Origin: Phycisphaerales bacterium | GTDB lineage: Bacteria > Planctomycetota > Phycisphaerae > Tepidisphaerales > Tepidisphaeraceae | Assembly: GCA_028291615.1 (NCBI GenBank) | Contig: JAQGHM010000279.1 | Span: forward strand, 1-45,296 | Direction of reading: 5' to 3' | DNA length: 45,296 nt | Shown: positions 17,264 to 25,037 of the stretch, piece after piece | Layout: every line of letters begins with the position of its first letter | Numbering within the stretch: position 1 is the stretch's first letter | Notes under the pieces: generated by a model | The model's input: only the letters and a program-made list of their open reading frames with translations | Databases searched by the model: none | Told to the model about the DNA's origin: nothing | Translations under genes and position numbers: made by a program

Positions 17264-17570
17264 GGTCTGCTGTGTGCATCTTCTTCAGACTGGGTGATCA
17301 GGTTAGATGATGAGTCAAATTGTGCGAATCACAAGCGGGCCTTTTAAAAGGTCGGTTGAATTGCAAACCTCATGCACGCCAGCGCCTGGCGGGAACGATC
17401 TTCAGGATCCGTCGTTGTGGTTTTATTTTTATAGGAGAAAGGTTTGGCGCGGGAGTGGGCGGAAGTTTCCGTAGGCGAGTGTGGGGGCTTGGCGGGAACG
17501 TGATTGCGCGGGCGGGGTTGGGTGGTTGTCTTGCTAGCCGAACATATTGCTGCGACGTAGGCTGCGATCC

Positions 17571-18326
17571 TTAGCCGAGCGTATTGGTGTGGTCCAGCGC
17601 GCCGAAGCGGCGATTGCGCGCGGCGAAGGCTCGGATGGCTTCGTGCAGGTTTTCTACGCCGAAGTCTGGCCAGAGCACGGGGCTGACGTATAGCTCGGCG
17701 TAGCTGATCTGCCAGAGGAGGTAGTTGCTGACGCGCATTTCGCCGGCGGTGCGGATTAGTAGATCGGGGTCGGGCATTGCGGCGGTGTAGAGGTGGGCGG
17801 AGATCGTTTCCTCGCTGATGTCGCGGGGGTCGAGCTGTCCGGATCGCACTTTTTCTGCGATGGCTCGGACGGCGTCGGTGATCTCGGCGCGGCTGCCGTA
17901 ATTCAGCGCCAGTACGAGCGTTAGGCCGTCGTTGTTCTTGGTCTCTTCGAGGGTCACGGCGACCTCTTCGAGCACGGGCTCGGGGAGATGATCGAGGCGG
18001 CCGATCTGTTGGAAGCGGATGTTGTTCTCGCGCATGGTGACGCGCTCCTGACGCAGGTAGTCGATGTACATCTGCATCAGGAAGGAGACCTCGTTGACCG
18101 GGCGCTTCCAGTTCTCCAGGCTGAAGGAGTAGAGGGTGAGGTAATCGGGGCCGCCGGAGGTTCGGCGCAGGTTGGCGCATTCGGTGACGATCGTGCGCAC
18201 GGTCTTGGCGCCTTGCTGGTGGCCGCGCACGCGCTCGAGGTTGCGCTGGACGGCCCAGCGGCCGTTGCCGTCCATGATGATGGCGATGTGTCTGGGGATG
18301 CGTTCTGGGGGAAGACTCTGGGGCAT
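17571..18326 (-). CDS. uppS: isoprenyl transferase (undecaprenyl diphosphate synthase)
   Basis: Cis-prenyltransferase that adds isopentenyl diphosphate units to farnesyl diphosphate, making the lipid carrier for cell-wall polysaccharides. 251 residues. Conserved regions: IIMDGNGRWA with catalytic D19, RVRGHQQGAKT, LTLYSFSLENWKRP, LNYGSRAEI, and RTAGEMRVSNYLLWQISYAELY. A short LRRTSGGPD insertion precedes the LTLY strand. The N-terminal MPQSLPPERIPRHIA is normal. It lies downstream of the NB-ARC gene on the same strand with a 120-base gap that contains a GGTCACC/GGTGACC hairpin at 18419-18435. The usual cdsA and frr neighbours are absent. Confidence 0.96.
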   Translation of the reverse strand: MPQSLPPERIPRHIAIIMDGNGRWAVQRNLERVRGHQQGAKTVRTIVTECANLRRTSGGPDYLTLYSFSLENWKRPVNEVSFLMQMYIDYLRQERVTMRENNIRFQQIGRLDHLPEPVLEEVAVTLEETKNNDGLTLVLALNYGSRAEITDAVRAIAEKVRSGQLDPRDISEETISAHLYTAAMPDPDLLIRTAGEMRVSNYLLWQISYAELYVSPVLWPDFGVENLHEAIRAFAARNRRFGALDHTNTLG

Positions 18327-18446
18327 GGGTGCGTACCGTCCTGGATCTCACCGGGGCGTAGGAAGCACCCATTATCGTAGTCGCAATCGGGCAGGGGGAA
18401 AAGAGCGGGGGCGGACGCGGTCACCGGAGGTGACCACGCCGCGGCG

Positions 18447-20474
18447 TTAGGATTCGATCGACGCCAGCGTGGATTGCTCGACGGCGGACTCGACCAGCGT
18501 GCGCCCGATCTCCGCGGCCCACTCGCGGTATTGGTTGGCCAGCGCCTGCTCGCCAACCTGTTCCATCAGCGCGCCCAGGGCCTGGTAATCGCGCGCCACG
18601 TCCGGGTGCTTTTCGCCGTAGGCGGCGAGGTCGATGGTCAGCGCGCGTTCGAGGTGATCGCGGGCCATGAGCGGGTGGCCGAGATTGCGCAGCGATTTGC
18701 CGAGATTGTGGAGGATGGATGCCACGGTCGGATGGCTGGTTCCCAGCGCCGGCTCGGCGATGGCGAGGGCGCGGTGGAAGAGGTCGTGGGCGGATTGATC
18801 GTCGCCGGCGGCCTGGTGGATGTAGCCGAGGTTGTTGAGCAGGGTGGCGACCTTGGGGTGCTCGGGGCCGTAGGTGTTCTCGAAGATCCAGAGGGCGGAT
18901 TCGAAGTGCTGCCGGGCTGAATCGAGCTGCCCGGTCGCGTGGAGGACCATGGCGTAATTGTTCATGACGGTGGCGGCGTGGGGGTCGGAGTCGCCGTAGG
19001 TATTGCGATCGATCGCCAGGGCCCACTCGAAGTGTTGCCGGGCGAGATCGCGCTGCCCGAGGCGCGCGAGCACGCGGCCGAGGTTGTTGGCGATGGCGGA
19101 GACCTTGGGGGATTCATCGCCGTATGCCCGCCGGGAGATCGCCAGCGCGCGGTCGAGCAATCCCTTGGCCTGATCGTACTGGGCGAAGCGGTTGAGGTAG
19201 CGACCGGCCTGATCGAGCAGGCCGCAGGTGATCTCGACCGGGACGCCGGTTGATTGGGCGTGGGTTGCGGCAGAGAGCGCATGGGGGAGCACCGCGGCGG
19301 CGACCGGCCAGGTGAGCGGATCGGCGGAATCGAAGACGAACGCGGCTGCGATCAACCGCGCCGCTGCCCCCGCCCAGGCGCGGCGGCCATCTTCATCCAG
19401 CCGATCGCGCGCCAAGGCCGCCACCAGGCGGTGCATGGTGATCGTATGGCGCTCGTCCGGCGGGGCCTCCTTATCGGCGTGCACTTCGATGAGCGAGAAT
19501 TGGGCCAGCGCCTCGACGGCGCGGCTGAGCATCAACTGATCCGCCACGGTCATCGACAGGTCTTCGGGGAGGTGCTGGAAATTCTTCGCCAGCAGGGAGC
19601 GTGCGATCCCGTCGGGGGAGAGGAACGACAGCAGGTTGAGCAGCCGGATGGCGGAGGGATTTTCCGCCTCGACCTGGCGGAACGAGAGCTCCCACGTCAT
19701 CGCGACCGAATCCGGGTAGTCGCCGCCGGGCCGCTTTTGTCCGAGCAATTCAGCCCAGTGCGATTCGAACTTGTGCAGGTAATCGTTGAAGGAGATCCGG
19801 GATTCGCGGATCAAGGCCCCGGCTTGCTCCAGGGCCAGCGGCAGGTCGCCCAGCGCCTGGGCGAGCTTCTTCGCGGAGCTCTCGGCGTCCATGCGGCCGG
19901 TGCGGCGCCGGAGGAATTGCACCGATTCGTCGCGAGTGAGTCCATGCACCGCTGCCGACCGCGCAAGGCTTCCCCAGTTGGGGTTTCGCGAGGTGATCAG
20001 GATTGAGCCGCGGCAGGGGGTGGGGAGAAAATCGCGAATCCCGGCCGGGGATCCGGCGTTGTCGAAGATCAGCAGGTAGTCGCTACGGTTCTCCAGGTGC
20101 CGCCGGAGCAGATGCCGCACGGTTTCGAGTGATGCATCTTTGGGGAGGTTCAGTCCGATGGCGCTGGCGAGGGCCGCGTAGTCGAGCCATGTGGAGGCAG
20201 TCTCTTCCGCGCGCAGCCAGTAGACGATGCGGTAGGCATCGGCGTAGCGATAGGCGTATTCGACGGCGGTCTGGGTCTTGCCGACGCCGCCCAGGCCGTA
20301 GAGCGCCTGCACGTGACGGGAGGGGTCGTCGCCGGCCATGTCCTCGCGGAGTTCCTCGATTAAAACCCCGCGGCCGGTGAACGCGTCGTTGCGGGGGTGG
20401 GGCACGTGAAAGATCGGCGCCATCGGCAAATTGCTGCTTGGCACCGAATCATCGTCGTTGATTTCCAAGGCCAT
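18447..20474 (-). CDS. NB-ARC/TPR STAND NTPase
   Basis: 675 residues. ATG at 20474 is chosen because GGGAGG sits five bases upstream; the frame is open further back. A short N-terminal segment (FTGRGVLIEELRE) leads into an NB-ARC ATPase with Walker A GLGGVGKT at 60-67, Walker B YLLIFDNA and SILITSRN, and GDLPLALEQAGA. A winged-helix region follows. From about 415 to 640 there are at least five kinesin-light-chain-type TPRs of 42 residues, with repeated NNLG and YG(x)2(H/S)P motifs. STAND proteins act as ligand-triggered switches; here the TPRs would sense and the NB-ARC would oligomerise. No effector domain is seen at either end, so partner or output is unknown. Regulatory and defence roles are both possible. 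Confidence 0.9.
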   Translation of the reverse strand: MALEINDDDSVPSSNLPMAPIFHVPHPRNDAFTGRGVLIEELREDMAGDDPSRHVQALYGLGGVGKTQTAVEYAYRYADAYRIVYWLRAEETASTWLDYAALASAIGLNLPKDASLETVRHLLRRHLENRSDYLLIFDNAGSPAGIRDFLPTPCRGSILITSRNPNWGSLARSAAVHGLTRDESVQFLRRRTGRMDAESSAKKLAQALGDLPLALEQAGALIRESRISFNDYLHKFESHWAELLGQKRPGGDYPDSVAMTWELSFRQVEAENPSAIRLLNLLSFLSPDGIARSLLAKNFQHLPEDLSMTVADQLMLSRAVEALAQFSLIEVHADKEAPPDERHTITMHRLVAALARDRLDEDGRRAWAGAAARLIAAAFVFDSADPLTWPVAAAVLPHALSAATHAQSTGVPVEITCGLLDQAGRYLNRFAQYDQAKGLLDRALAISRRAYGDESPKVSAIANNLGRVLARLGQRDLARQHFEWALAIDRNTYGDSDPHAATVMNNYAMVLHATGQLDSARQHFESALWIFENTYGPEHPKVATLLNNLGYIHQAAGDDQSAHDLFHRALAIAEPALGTSHPTVASILHNLGKSLRNLGHPLMARDHLERALTIDLAAYGEKHPDVARDYQALGALMEQVGEQALANQYREWAAEIGRTLVESAVEQSTLASIES

Positions 20475-20514
20475 GTGGCCTCCCTTGGTTGAAGGTCTGC
20501 GATCCGTCACTGCA

Positions 20515-22086
20515 CTATTCGCCGCGTCCACCCAGCAGCGCCGGTTTTAGCGTCCAGGCCTGCCAGCGGGCGACCTCAAGGACTTTAGGCGCGCGGAAAC
20601 CCTCTTTGTGAATGATCCAGCCGCCAAAAAGTCCGGGGGTGTCCTTGGCGATCCGGCGTGCCGTCAGCAGTTCGACGTTCCTGCCGAGCCGCACGTTTTG
20701 TCCAGCCGCAATATGTCCCTCGGCATCGCGTGCGTTCCACGCCCGCGCCAGCGCGACGAGGAAATCCGCTGGCGGCACGGCGTCGGGGCCGATGAAGACC
20801 CGCGCGGGGATTCGGCCCTCGGTTTTGATGAAGCTTCGCACATCCGCCACCGCCATGGCCAGTGCGGGGCCATCGATCAGGCGCTCTTCCTCCGCGGAGG
20901 CCGGAGGCTGGCCATCGGGGCCGAGCAATGCTGCAACTGCCAACGGGAATTTGACCTCGCGTCCCGCCATCGCCTCACCGACGGCCTGGGTTAGGAGCGC
21001 GAATTGGTCCGCTGGTGAATAGGACTTGCCGTCGACGACGACGTAGTTCACGCCCTCGCTCTTATCAGCCGCGAGGCGAAGCGCGATTTCCGCCAGATCC
21101 TCCCGCGTTGCGCCGATGTTCCGCACGCGATCGGGATAACGGCCTGGCAACTCCCGCGCGGTGATGAAATGCACGCCGGGCAGTGATTTGATGTGATCGA
21201 CGTACTGCCCGAAGCGCGCGAAGGCGGCATCGGTCTCCTCCGCCGGGCGCTGCGGCGGGGCTTTCCATTCACTCCGCGGGGGGTTGGCGCCACGGCGGAA
21301 GTTTACGCCGTCCCAGAACTCCTTGTGCACCCACTCACAGGGGTGATAGAAGATGCTGATCAGGCCGCCGCCCTCGCCGCGCAGGCGATCGGCGATCTGC
21401 GACACGTTCTTTTTCCCCGCCTCCAGCGCCTGCGGCACGTGCAGGTCGAAGCGGGTCTCATTGGGCTTCAGGTTGTAGACGACCAGGGCGTTGGCGAACC
21501 AGAAGGGTTTTCCGTTCAGGCCCACGTGGCTGCCCGAATCGAGATAGCAGGGGACGCCGTCCGGTCCGGCGGATGATTTGACGCCGATCAGGGGAAGGGC
21601 CGCGATCGCCTGCGATCCCCATGAGGAGCCGGGCTGGCCGTAGCAGGAGAGGGACTCGACGTTGAAGATCCGCCGGACGTCTGACGCCCCGGCACCTTCG
21701 CGGCGGACGAACTCGGCGATGCCATCGAGCAGGCCGCACTCGGCGAGATATTCCGTCGGGGTCGGATGGACGGAGTGGAAGTTTGAGTGATAGGCGATGT
21801 CGTGCTTTTGCAGCGCGGCGATCGCGTCGGTGCGGCCGCGCTGCTCCAGAACGCGGGCCTTCTCGCCCACGACCTTGAACGTGGCGCGGATGTCGCGGGC
21901 GGAGAGCATCTCGGCGAGGCGCTTGGCGGCGTCGTCATCCGCCGGGAGGAGGTAATCTTCGGTGTCGAACCAGAGGATAACGTCGACGCGCGGGGCGGCG
22001 GCCTTTTCCTGCGCCGCCGTTACGGCGCGCGAGAAGAGGAGGAGGCCTAGGAGCAGGCCGCGCAGGATAATGGCTGATCGTTTCAT
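20515..22086 (-). CDS. secreted polysaccharide-deacetylase-like protein
   Basis: 523 residues from ATG 22086, preceded by GAGGGAC. A signal peptide (MKRSAIILRGLLLGLLLFSRAVTA) directs export. Residues 35-330 resemble a NodB-type deacetylase: ILWFDTEDYLLP with the metal-binding D-x-E, IRATFKVVGEKA, and HSNFHSVHP with the paired His. IFYHPCEWVHKEFWDGVNF follows. The C-terminal 200 residues have no recognised domain. Such proteins remove acyl groups from surface polysaccharides. The spacing of the metal residues is atypical for classical chitin deacetylases, so the substrate is open. It lies 40 bases upstream of the NB-ARC gene on the same strand. Confidence 0.82.
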   Translation of the reverse strand: MKRSAIILRGLLLGLLLFSRAVTAAQEKAAAPRVDVILWFDTEDYLLPADDDAAKRLAEMLSARDIRATFKVVGEKARVLEQRGRTDAIAALQKHDIAYHSNFHSVHPTPTEYLAECGLLDGIAEFVRREGAGASDVRRIFNVESLSCYGQPGSSWGSQAIAALPLIGVKSSAGPDGVPCYLDSGSHVGLNGKPFWFANALVVYNLKPNETRFDLHVPQALEAGKKNVSQIADRLRGEGGGLISIFYHPCEWVHKEFWDGVNFRRGANPPRSEWKAPPQRPAEETDAAFARFGQYVDHIKSLPGVHFITARELPGRYPDRVRNIGATREDLAEIALRLAADKSEGVNYVVVDGKSYSPADQFALLTQAVGEAMAGREVKFPLAVAALLGPDGQPPASAEEERLIDGPALAMAVADVRSFIKTEGRIPARVFIGPDAVPPADFLVALARAWNARDAEGHIAAGQNVRLGRNVELLTARRIAKDTPGLFGGWIIHKEGFRAPKVLEVARWQAWTLKPALLGGRGE

Positions 22087-22257
22087 GGCGTTGTCCCTCG
22101 TATCGTCCCCGCAGTGCGGCGGGGGGAGTATACCCGCAGAGAGGCGTAAATTTAGAGCGCGGATAAATGGATCGCTGGCTCTTGCTGGTTGACCGGAATA
22201 CCGGTCAATGTCGAGGGTATGCGACAGCCATGGGCGGGCCGGCCATGCCACATGTGG

Positions 22258-22995
22258 TTACCCGTCTTGTAGCCGTTGAATCCCTCGTTCCACCCAATGT
22301 TGAGCGTACTCCGGAAACGAGTAACCCCGGTGGTAGTCGTAGTAGCCCGTAGCGAGATACAAGCCGCGTCGTGCCGCCACCAGGATATCTTGTCCGCTGC
22401 CATATTTCATTGCGATTTCTAAGGCGACATCGTCGTAGGCCAGCGACAACTCCTCTCGCAAGGCGATCCACCGTGCGACATCAGTGGCGTTTGCGTCTTC
22501 CAAAGCGACGAATTCGCGCAGTGTCATGCGCACGGTCCGCTGGATTTCGATCACTTCGTCGGGCGATGTGTTCGGCGCAGACATGGCCGTTCGAGCGCGT
22601 TCGAGCAACGGTTTTCTCGGATATTGCACAAGCTTCCCGTAAAGCCTTGGAAGATTGCGGAACTCCAAGAGGAGAGTTGAGAGCCGCAGCCATTCGCGTT
22701 CATAAGCGGCGCGTCCATCAGAAGTGGCACCGGATGCTTCCCACGCGGTGGCACATCGCTCGTCCTGTTCTTCCACAATAGCAACGAGCGCGGGCAGCCT
22801 GGCGAGGTATCGGGCTTCCTCGTGCTCTTCGAGGGGCACGACGATCGACTTGAGGCGGTCCGGCTTGTCGAGGATGTCGAGCGCTTTGTCGATGTGCCAT
22901 TGGACCGCCATTCCCTGCCGCAGCACGCGCTCGCGAATTGCTGTAAGGACCGCCTCGATGCGTCGGCAGAGACGTTCTTCGATGGATTGTTCCAT
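22258..22995 (-). CDS. hypothetical protein
   Basis: 245 residues, not recognised. Strongly helical and charged, without signal peptide or membrane segment, so probably cytoplasmic. Segments such as IVEEQDERCATAWEASG and LREFVALEDANATDVARWI suggest helical packing. The C-terminus is aromatic-rich (ATGYYDYHRGYSFPEYAQHW). No ribosome-binding site is obvious before the ATG at 22995. It sits alone between the deacetylase-like gene and the DUF1501 gene. Coding looks real because codon use is consistent throughout. Confidence 0.65.
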   Translation of the reverse strand: MEQSIEERLCRRIEAVLTAIRERVLRQGMAVQWHIDKALDILDKPDRLKSIVVPLEEHEEARYLARLPALVAIVEEQDERCATAWEASGATSDGRAAYEREWLRLSTLLLEFRNLPRLYGKLVQYPRKPLLERARTAMSAPNTSPDEVIEIQRTVRMTLREFVALEDANATDVARWIALREELSLAYDDVALEIAMKYGSGQDILVAARRGLYLATGYYDYHRGYSFPEYAQHWVERGIQRLQDG

Positions 22996-23088
22996 ATGGA
23001 TGATGCGAGGCAGGACGCGCTGGTGGAAACGCTCGCTGAAGCGAGCCCTACGTTGAATGCGTTGATCTTCAGAACTTGGAGGGCTTTT

Positions 23089-24519
23089 CTACACGAGGAT
23101 CTCCTTGACCACGTTTCCGTGGACGTCGGTCAGGCGGAAGTCTCTGCCCTGGAATTTGATGGTCAGGCGTTTGTGGTCGATGCCTAGCAGGTGGAGCATC
23201 GTGGCGTGGAGGTCGTGGACGGGGGTTATGTTTTCGACCGCGTTGTAGCCTAGATCATCTGTTGTGCCGTGGGTGATGCCGCCTTTGATGCCGCCGCCGG
23301 CTAGGAAGATGCTGAAGGCTTTCTGGTGGTGGTCTCGGCCGTTGCCCTGGGCCATGGGGGTTCGGCCGAACTCGCCGCCCCAGATGATGAGGGTGTCGTC
23401 CAGCATGCCGCGCATTTTCAGGTCGGTGATGAGGGCGGCGGTGGGTTGATCGACTTCGGGGGCGATGAGTTTCATCTGGTCTTTGACGCCGCCGTGGTGG
23501 TCCCAGTCGCGGTGGTAGAGTTGGATGAAGCGGACGCCGCGCTCGGCGAGTCTGCGGGCTAGGAGACAGTTGCTGGCGTAGGAGCCGTCGCCGGGTTTTG
23601 CGCCGTACATGTCGCGGATGTTCTGGGGTTCGTCGCTGACGTTCATAAGGCCGGGGACGCTGGCCTGCATTTTGAAGGCCATTTCGTATTGCGCGATTCG
23701 GGTGGCGATTTCGGGGTCTTGTGCCGAGGCGTCGTTGATGCGGTTGAGTTTCTCGGCGGCGTCGATGACGTCGCGCTGCTGGTCGCGCGATACGCCGGCG
23801 GGGGCGTTGATGTAGTAGACGGCGTCGCCTTTGGAGTTGAGGCGGATGCCGGCGAACTTGCTGGGGAGAAAGCCGCTGCTCCACTGGCGGGAGGCGATGG
23901 GTTGTTTCTGTCCGGCTGCGCCGGTGGAGGTGAGGACGACGAAGCCGGGGAGGTTGTCGCACTCTGCGCCCAGGCCGTACCAGACCCAGGAGCCCATGGA
24001 GGGGCGGCCGGAGATGGTGGTGCCGGTATTCATGAAGGTGTGGGCGGGGTCGTGGTTGATGGCTTCGGTGGTCATCGAGCGGATGATGCAGAGTTCGTCG
24101 GCGACCGAGCCGATGTGGGGGAAGAGCTCGCAGATTTCCTGGCCGGATTTGCCGAATTTTTTGAAGGCCCATTGTGGGCCTAAGCATTTCAGTTGCGCGT
24201 TGCCCTGGAGTTGGGCGATGGATTGGCCTTTGGTGAAGGATTCGGGCATGGGCTGGCCGGTCATGTCGGCGAGCTTGGGTTTGTGGTCGAAGGTTTCGAG
24301 GTGGGAGGGGCCGCCGGCCATGCAGAGGTGGATGTTGCGATTGGCTTTGGGGGCGAGGTGGCGGGGGTTGATGATGCCGAATTCGTTGGAAGACCTAGCC
24401 GTTGAAGCGGCTAGGCCGCTTTTGGTTAGGAGGGTGGAGAGGGCGGCGGCGCCTATGCCGTAGGCGCTGTTTTTCAGGAGGGCTCGGCGGGTTAGGTGTT
24501 GGATTTGTTGGGGGGTCAT
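23089..24519 (-). CDS. DUF1501 protein with Tat signal (partner of 25038-28097)
   Basis: 476 residues. The N-terminus has TRRALLKNSAYGIGAAAL, a twin-arginine export signal. DUF1501 belongs to the alkaline-phosphatase/sulfatase-like fold. Motifs: IHLCMAGGPSHLETFDHKP, IIRSMTTEAINHDPAHTFMNTG, GVRFIQLYHRDWDHHGG, TLIIWGGEFGRTP, GRDHHQKAF and HDLHATMLHLLGIDH. In PVC bacteria it is usually encoded directly after a DUF1549/DUF1553 cytochrome. Here that partner lies upstream on the same strand but is separated by the four-helix-bundle cassette. Residues 35-43 (GLAASTARS) are encoded by a palindromic element just after the signal peptide. The substrate is unknown. Confidence 0.92.
   Translation of the reverse strand: MTPQQIQHLTRRALLKNSAYGIGAAALSTLLTKSGLAASTARSSNEFGIINPRHLAPKANRNIHLCMAGGPSHLETFDHKPKLADMTGQPMPESFTKGQSIAQLQGNAQLKCLGPQWAFKKFGKSGQEICELFPHIGSVADELCIIRSMTTEAINHDPAHTFMNTGTTISGRPSMGSWVWYGLGAECDNLPGFVVLTSTGAAGQKQPIASRQWSSGFLPSKFAGIRLNSKGDAVYYINAPAGVSRDQQRDVIDAAEKLNRINDASAQDPEIATRIAQYEMAFKMQASVPGLMNVSDEPQNIRDMYGAKPGDGSYASNCLLARRLAERGVRFIQLYHRDWDHHGGVKDQMKLIAPEVDQPTAALITDLKMRGMLDDTLIIWGGEFGRTPMAQGNGRDHHQKAFSIFLAGGGIKGGITHGTTDDLGYNAVENITPVHDLHATMLHLLGIDHKRLTIKFQGRDFRLTDVHGNVVKEILV
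24394..24415. repeat. in-frame palindromic element, copy 3 (in DUF1501 gene)
   Basis: Arms CCTAGCCGTT and AGCGGCTAGG around GA, one mismatch in the stem. The outermost base pair is C:G instead of the G:C of the other copies, a compensatory change that keeps the palindrome. Followed by CCGCT as in copy 2. Encodes GLAASTARS on the minus strand. Confidence 0.75.
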
Positions 24520-24530
24520 GGTGGTGGAAA

Positions 24531-24579
24531 TGTCTAATGTTTAATGTCTAATGTCTAATGTCTAATGTCTAATGCCTAA
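24531..24579. repeat. TGTCTAA heptamer array (left border of cassette)
   Basis: Seven consecutive heptamers: five exact TGTCTAA, one TGTTTAA and one TGCCTAA. AT-rich in a GC-rich region. It starts 12 bases beyond the DUF1501 start codon and is the inverted counterpart of 24996-25030. Confidence 0.9.
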
Positions 24580-24596
24580 TCAATGTGTGCGCGATC

Positions 24597-24995
24597 TTAG
24601 GTTTTGGTACGGCGGGCAATCGTTGTGAAGATCAGGTGGAGTTCTTTGGCTTCGCGCCATAGGGTTTTGGCGGGATCGCGCAGGGAGGAGTCGGCGGTGA
24701 CGAGGAGTTGGATCCAGTACTTGGTTTCACGGGCTTCCTTTTTGCAGATGGCAATCTTGCAGTGGAATTCTCTTCGGGAGACGGCGTCGTCGGCTTCGCA
24801 GTAGTTCGCGCCGATGCTAGTTGCGGATCGAACGAACTGCCTGACTAACGGAGTGATGACCACGTTCCGACGGATGCCTTTGGCAAAGGTGATTGCGTCC
24901 TTTGCAAACTGCGTGGTGCGACGTTCGAGGTTGTATTCACGCACGGCAGGCGTCGCGGGTTTCTCGCTGAGTTTGTCGCCGTCTTGCCGAGCCAT
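24597..24995 (-). CDS. four-helix-bundle protein (S23/IVP family)
   Basis: 132 residues. The family signature is RSATSIGANYCEADDAVSRREFHCKIAICKKEA given here as residues about 57-90, followed by ETKYWIQLLV. These small helical proteins are known from intervening sequences in 23S rRNA genes and from diversity-generating-retroelement accessory proteins. Most copies elsewhere have no known function. The ATG directly abuts the TTAGACA array, so promoter and ribosome-binding site must lie within the repeat or be absent. The N-terminal RQDGDKLSEK tail is charged. Confidence 0.9.
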   Translation of the reverse strand: MARQDGDKLSEKPATPAVREYNLERRTTQFAKDAITFAKGIRRNVVITPLVRQFVRSATSIGANYCEADDAVSRREFHCKIAICKKEARETKYWIQLLVTADSSLRDPAKTLWREAKELHLIFTTIARRTKT

Positions 24996-25030
24996 TTAGA
25001 CATTAGTCCTTAGACATTAGATATTAGATA
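24996..25030. repeat. TTAGACA heptamer array (right border of cassette)
   Basis: Five consecutive heptamers: TTAGACA, TTAGTCC, TTAGACA, TTAGATA, TTAGATA. TTAGACA is the exact reverse complement of the left-border unit TGTCTAA. It begins at the base next to the cassette start codon and ends seven bases before the stop of the cytochrome gene. Confidence 0.88.
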
Positions 25031-25037
25031 TTACCGC

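Larger units (their letters stand above)
17037..17570. other. gene-free stretch with stacked palindromic repeats
   Basis: No convincing gene in 17037-17570. It contains a direct repeat of CGCGAATGGA (17115-17141), a long imperfect palindrome (17150-17206), and a GGGCGGAG/CTCCGCCC hairpin (17246-17263). The leader of the minus-strand STGPRTP ORF would lie just above 17036. The remaining 300 bases up to uppS show nothing recognisable. Confidence 0.6.
24531..25030 (-). mobile_element. probable four-helix-bundle cassette with inverted heptamer borders
   Basis: A single gene bounded by TGTCTAA units on the left and TTAGACA units on the right, about 500 bases in all. It separates a cytochrome gene from its DUF1501 partner, a pair that is directly adjacent elsewhere in the window (31711-36401). 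No transposase or target duplication is seen, so mobility is inferred from structure and context only. Confidence 0.5.

Noticed and set aside
18419-18435. Terminator between the NB-ARC gene and uppS
   Set aside because: The GGTCACC/GGTGACC hairpin is perfect but has no T run on either side and the two genes are on the same strand, so termination is not supported.
24531-25030. CRISPR array
   Set aside because: Units are seven bases in direct tandem without spacers; no cas genes are present in the window.
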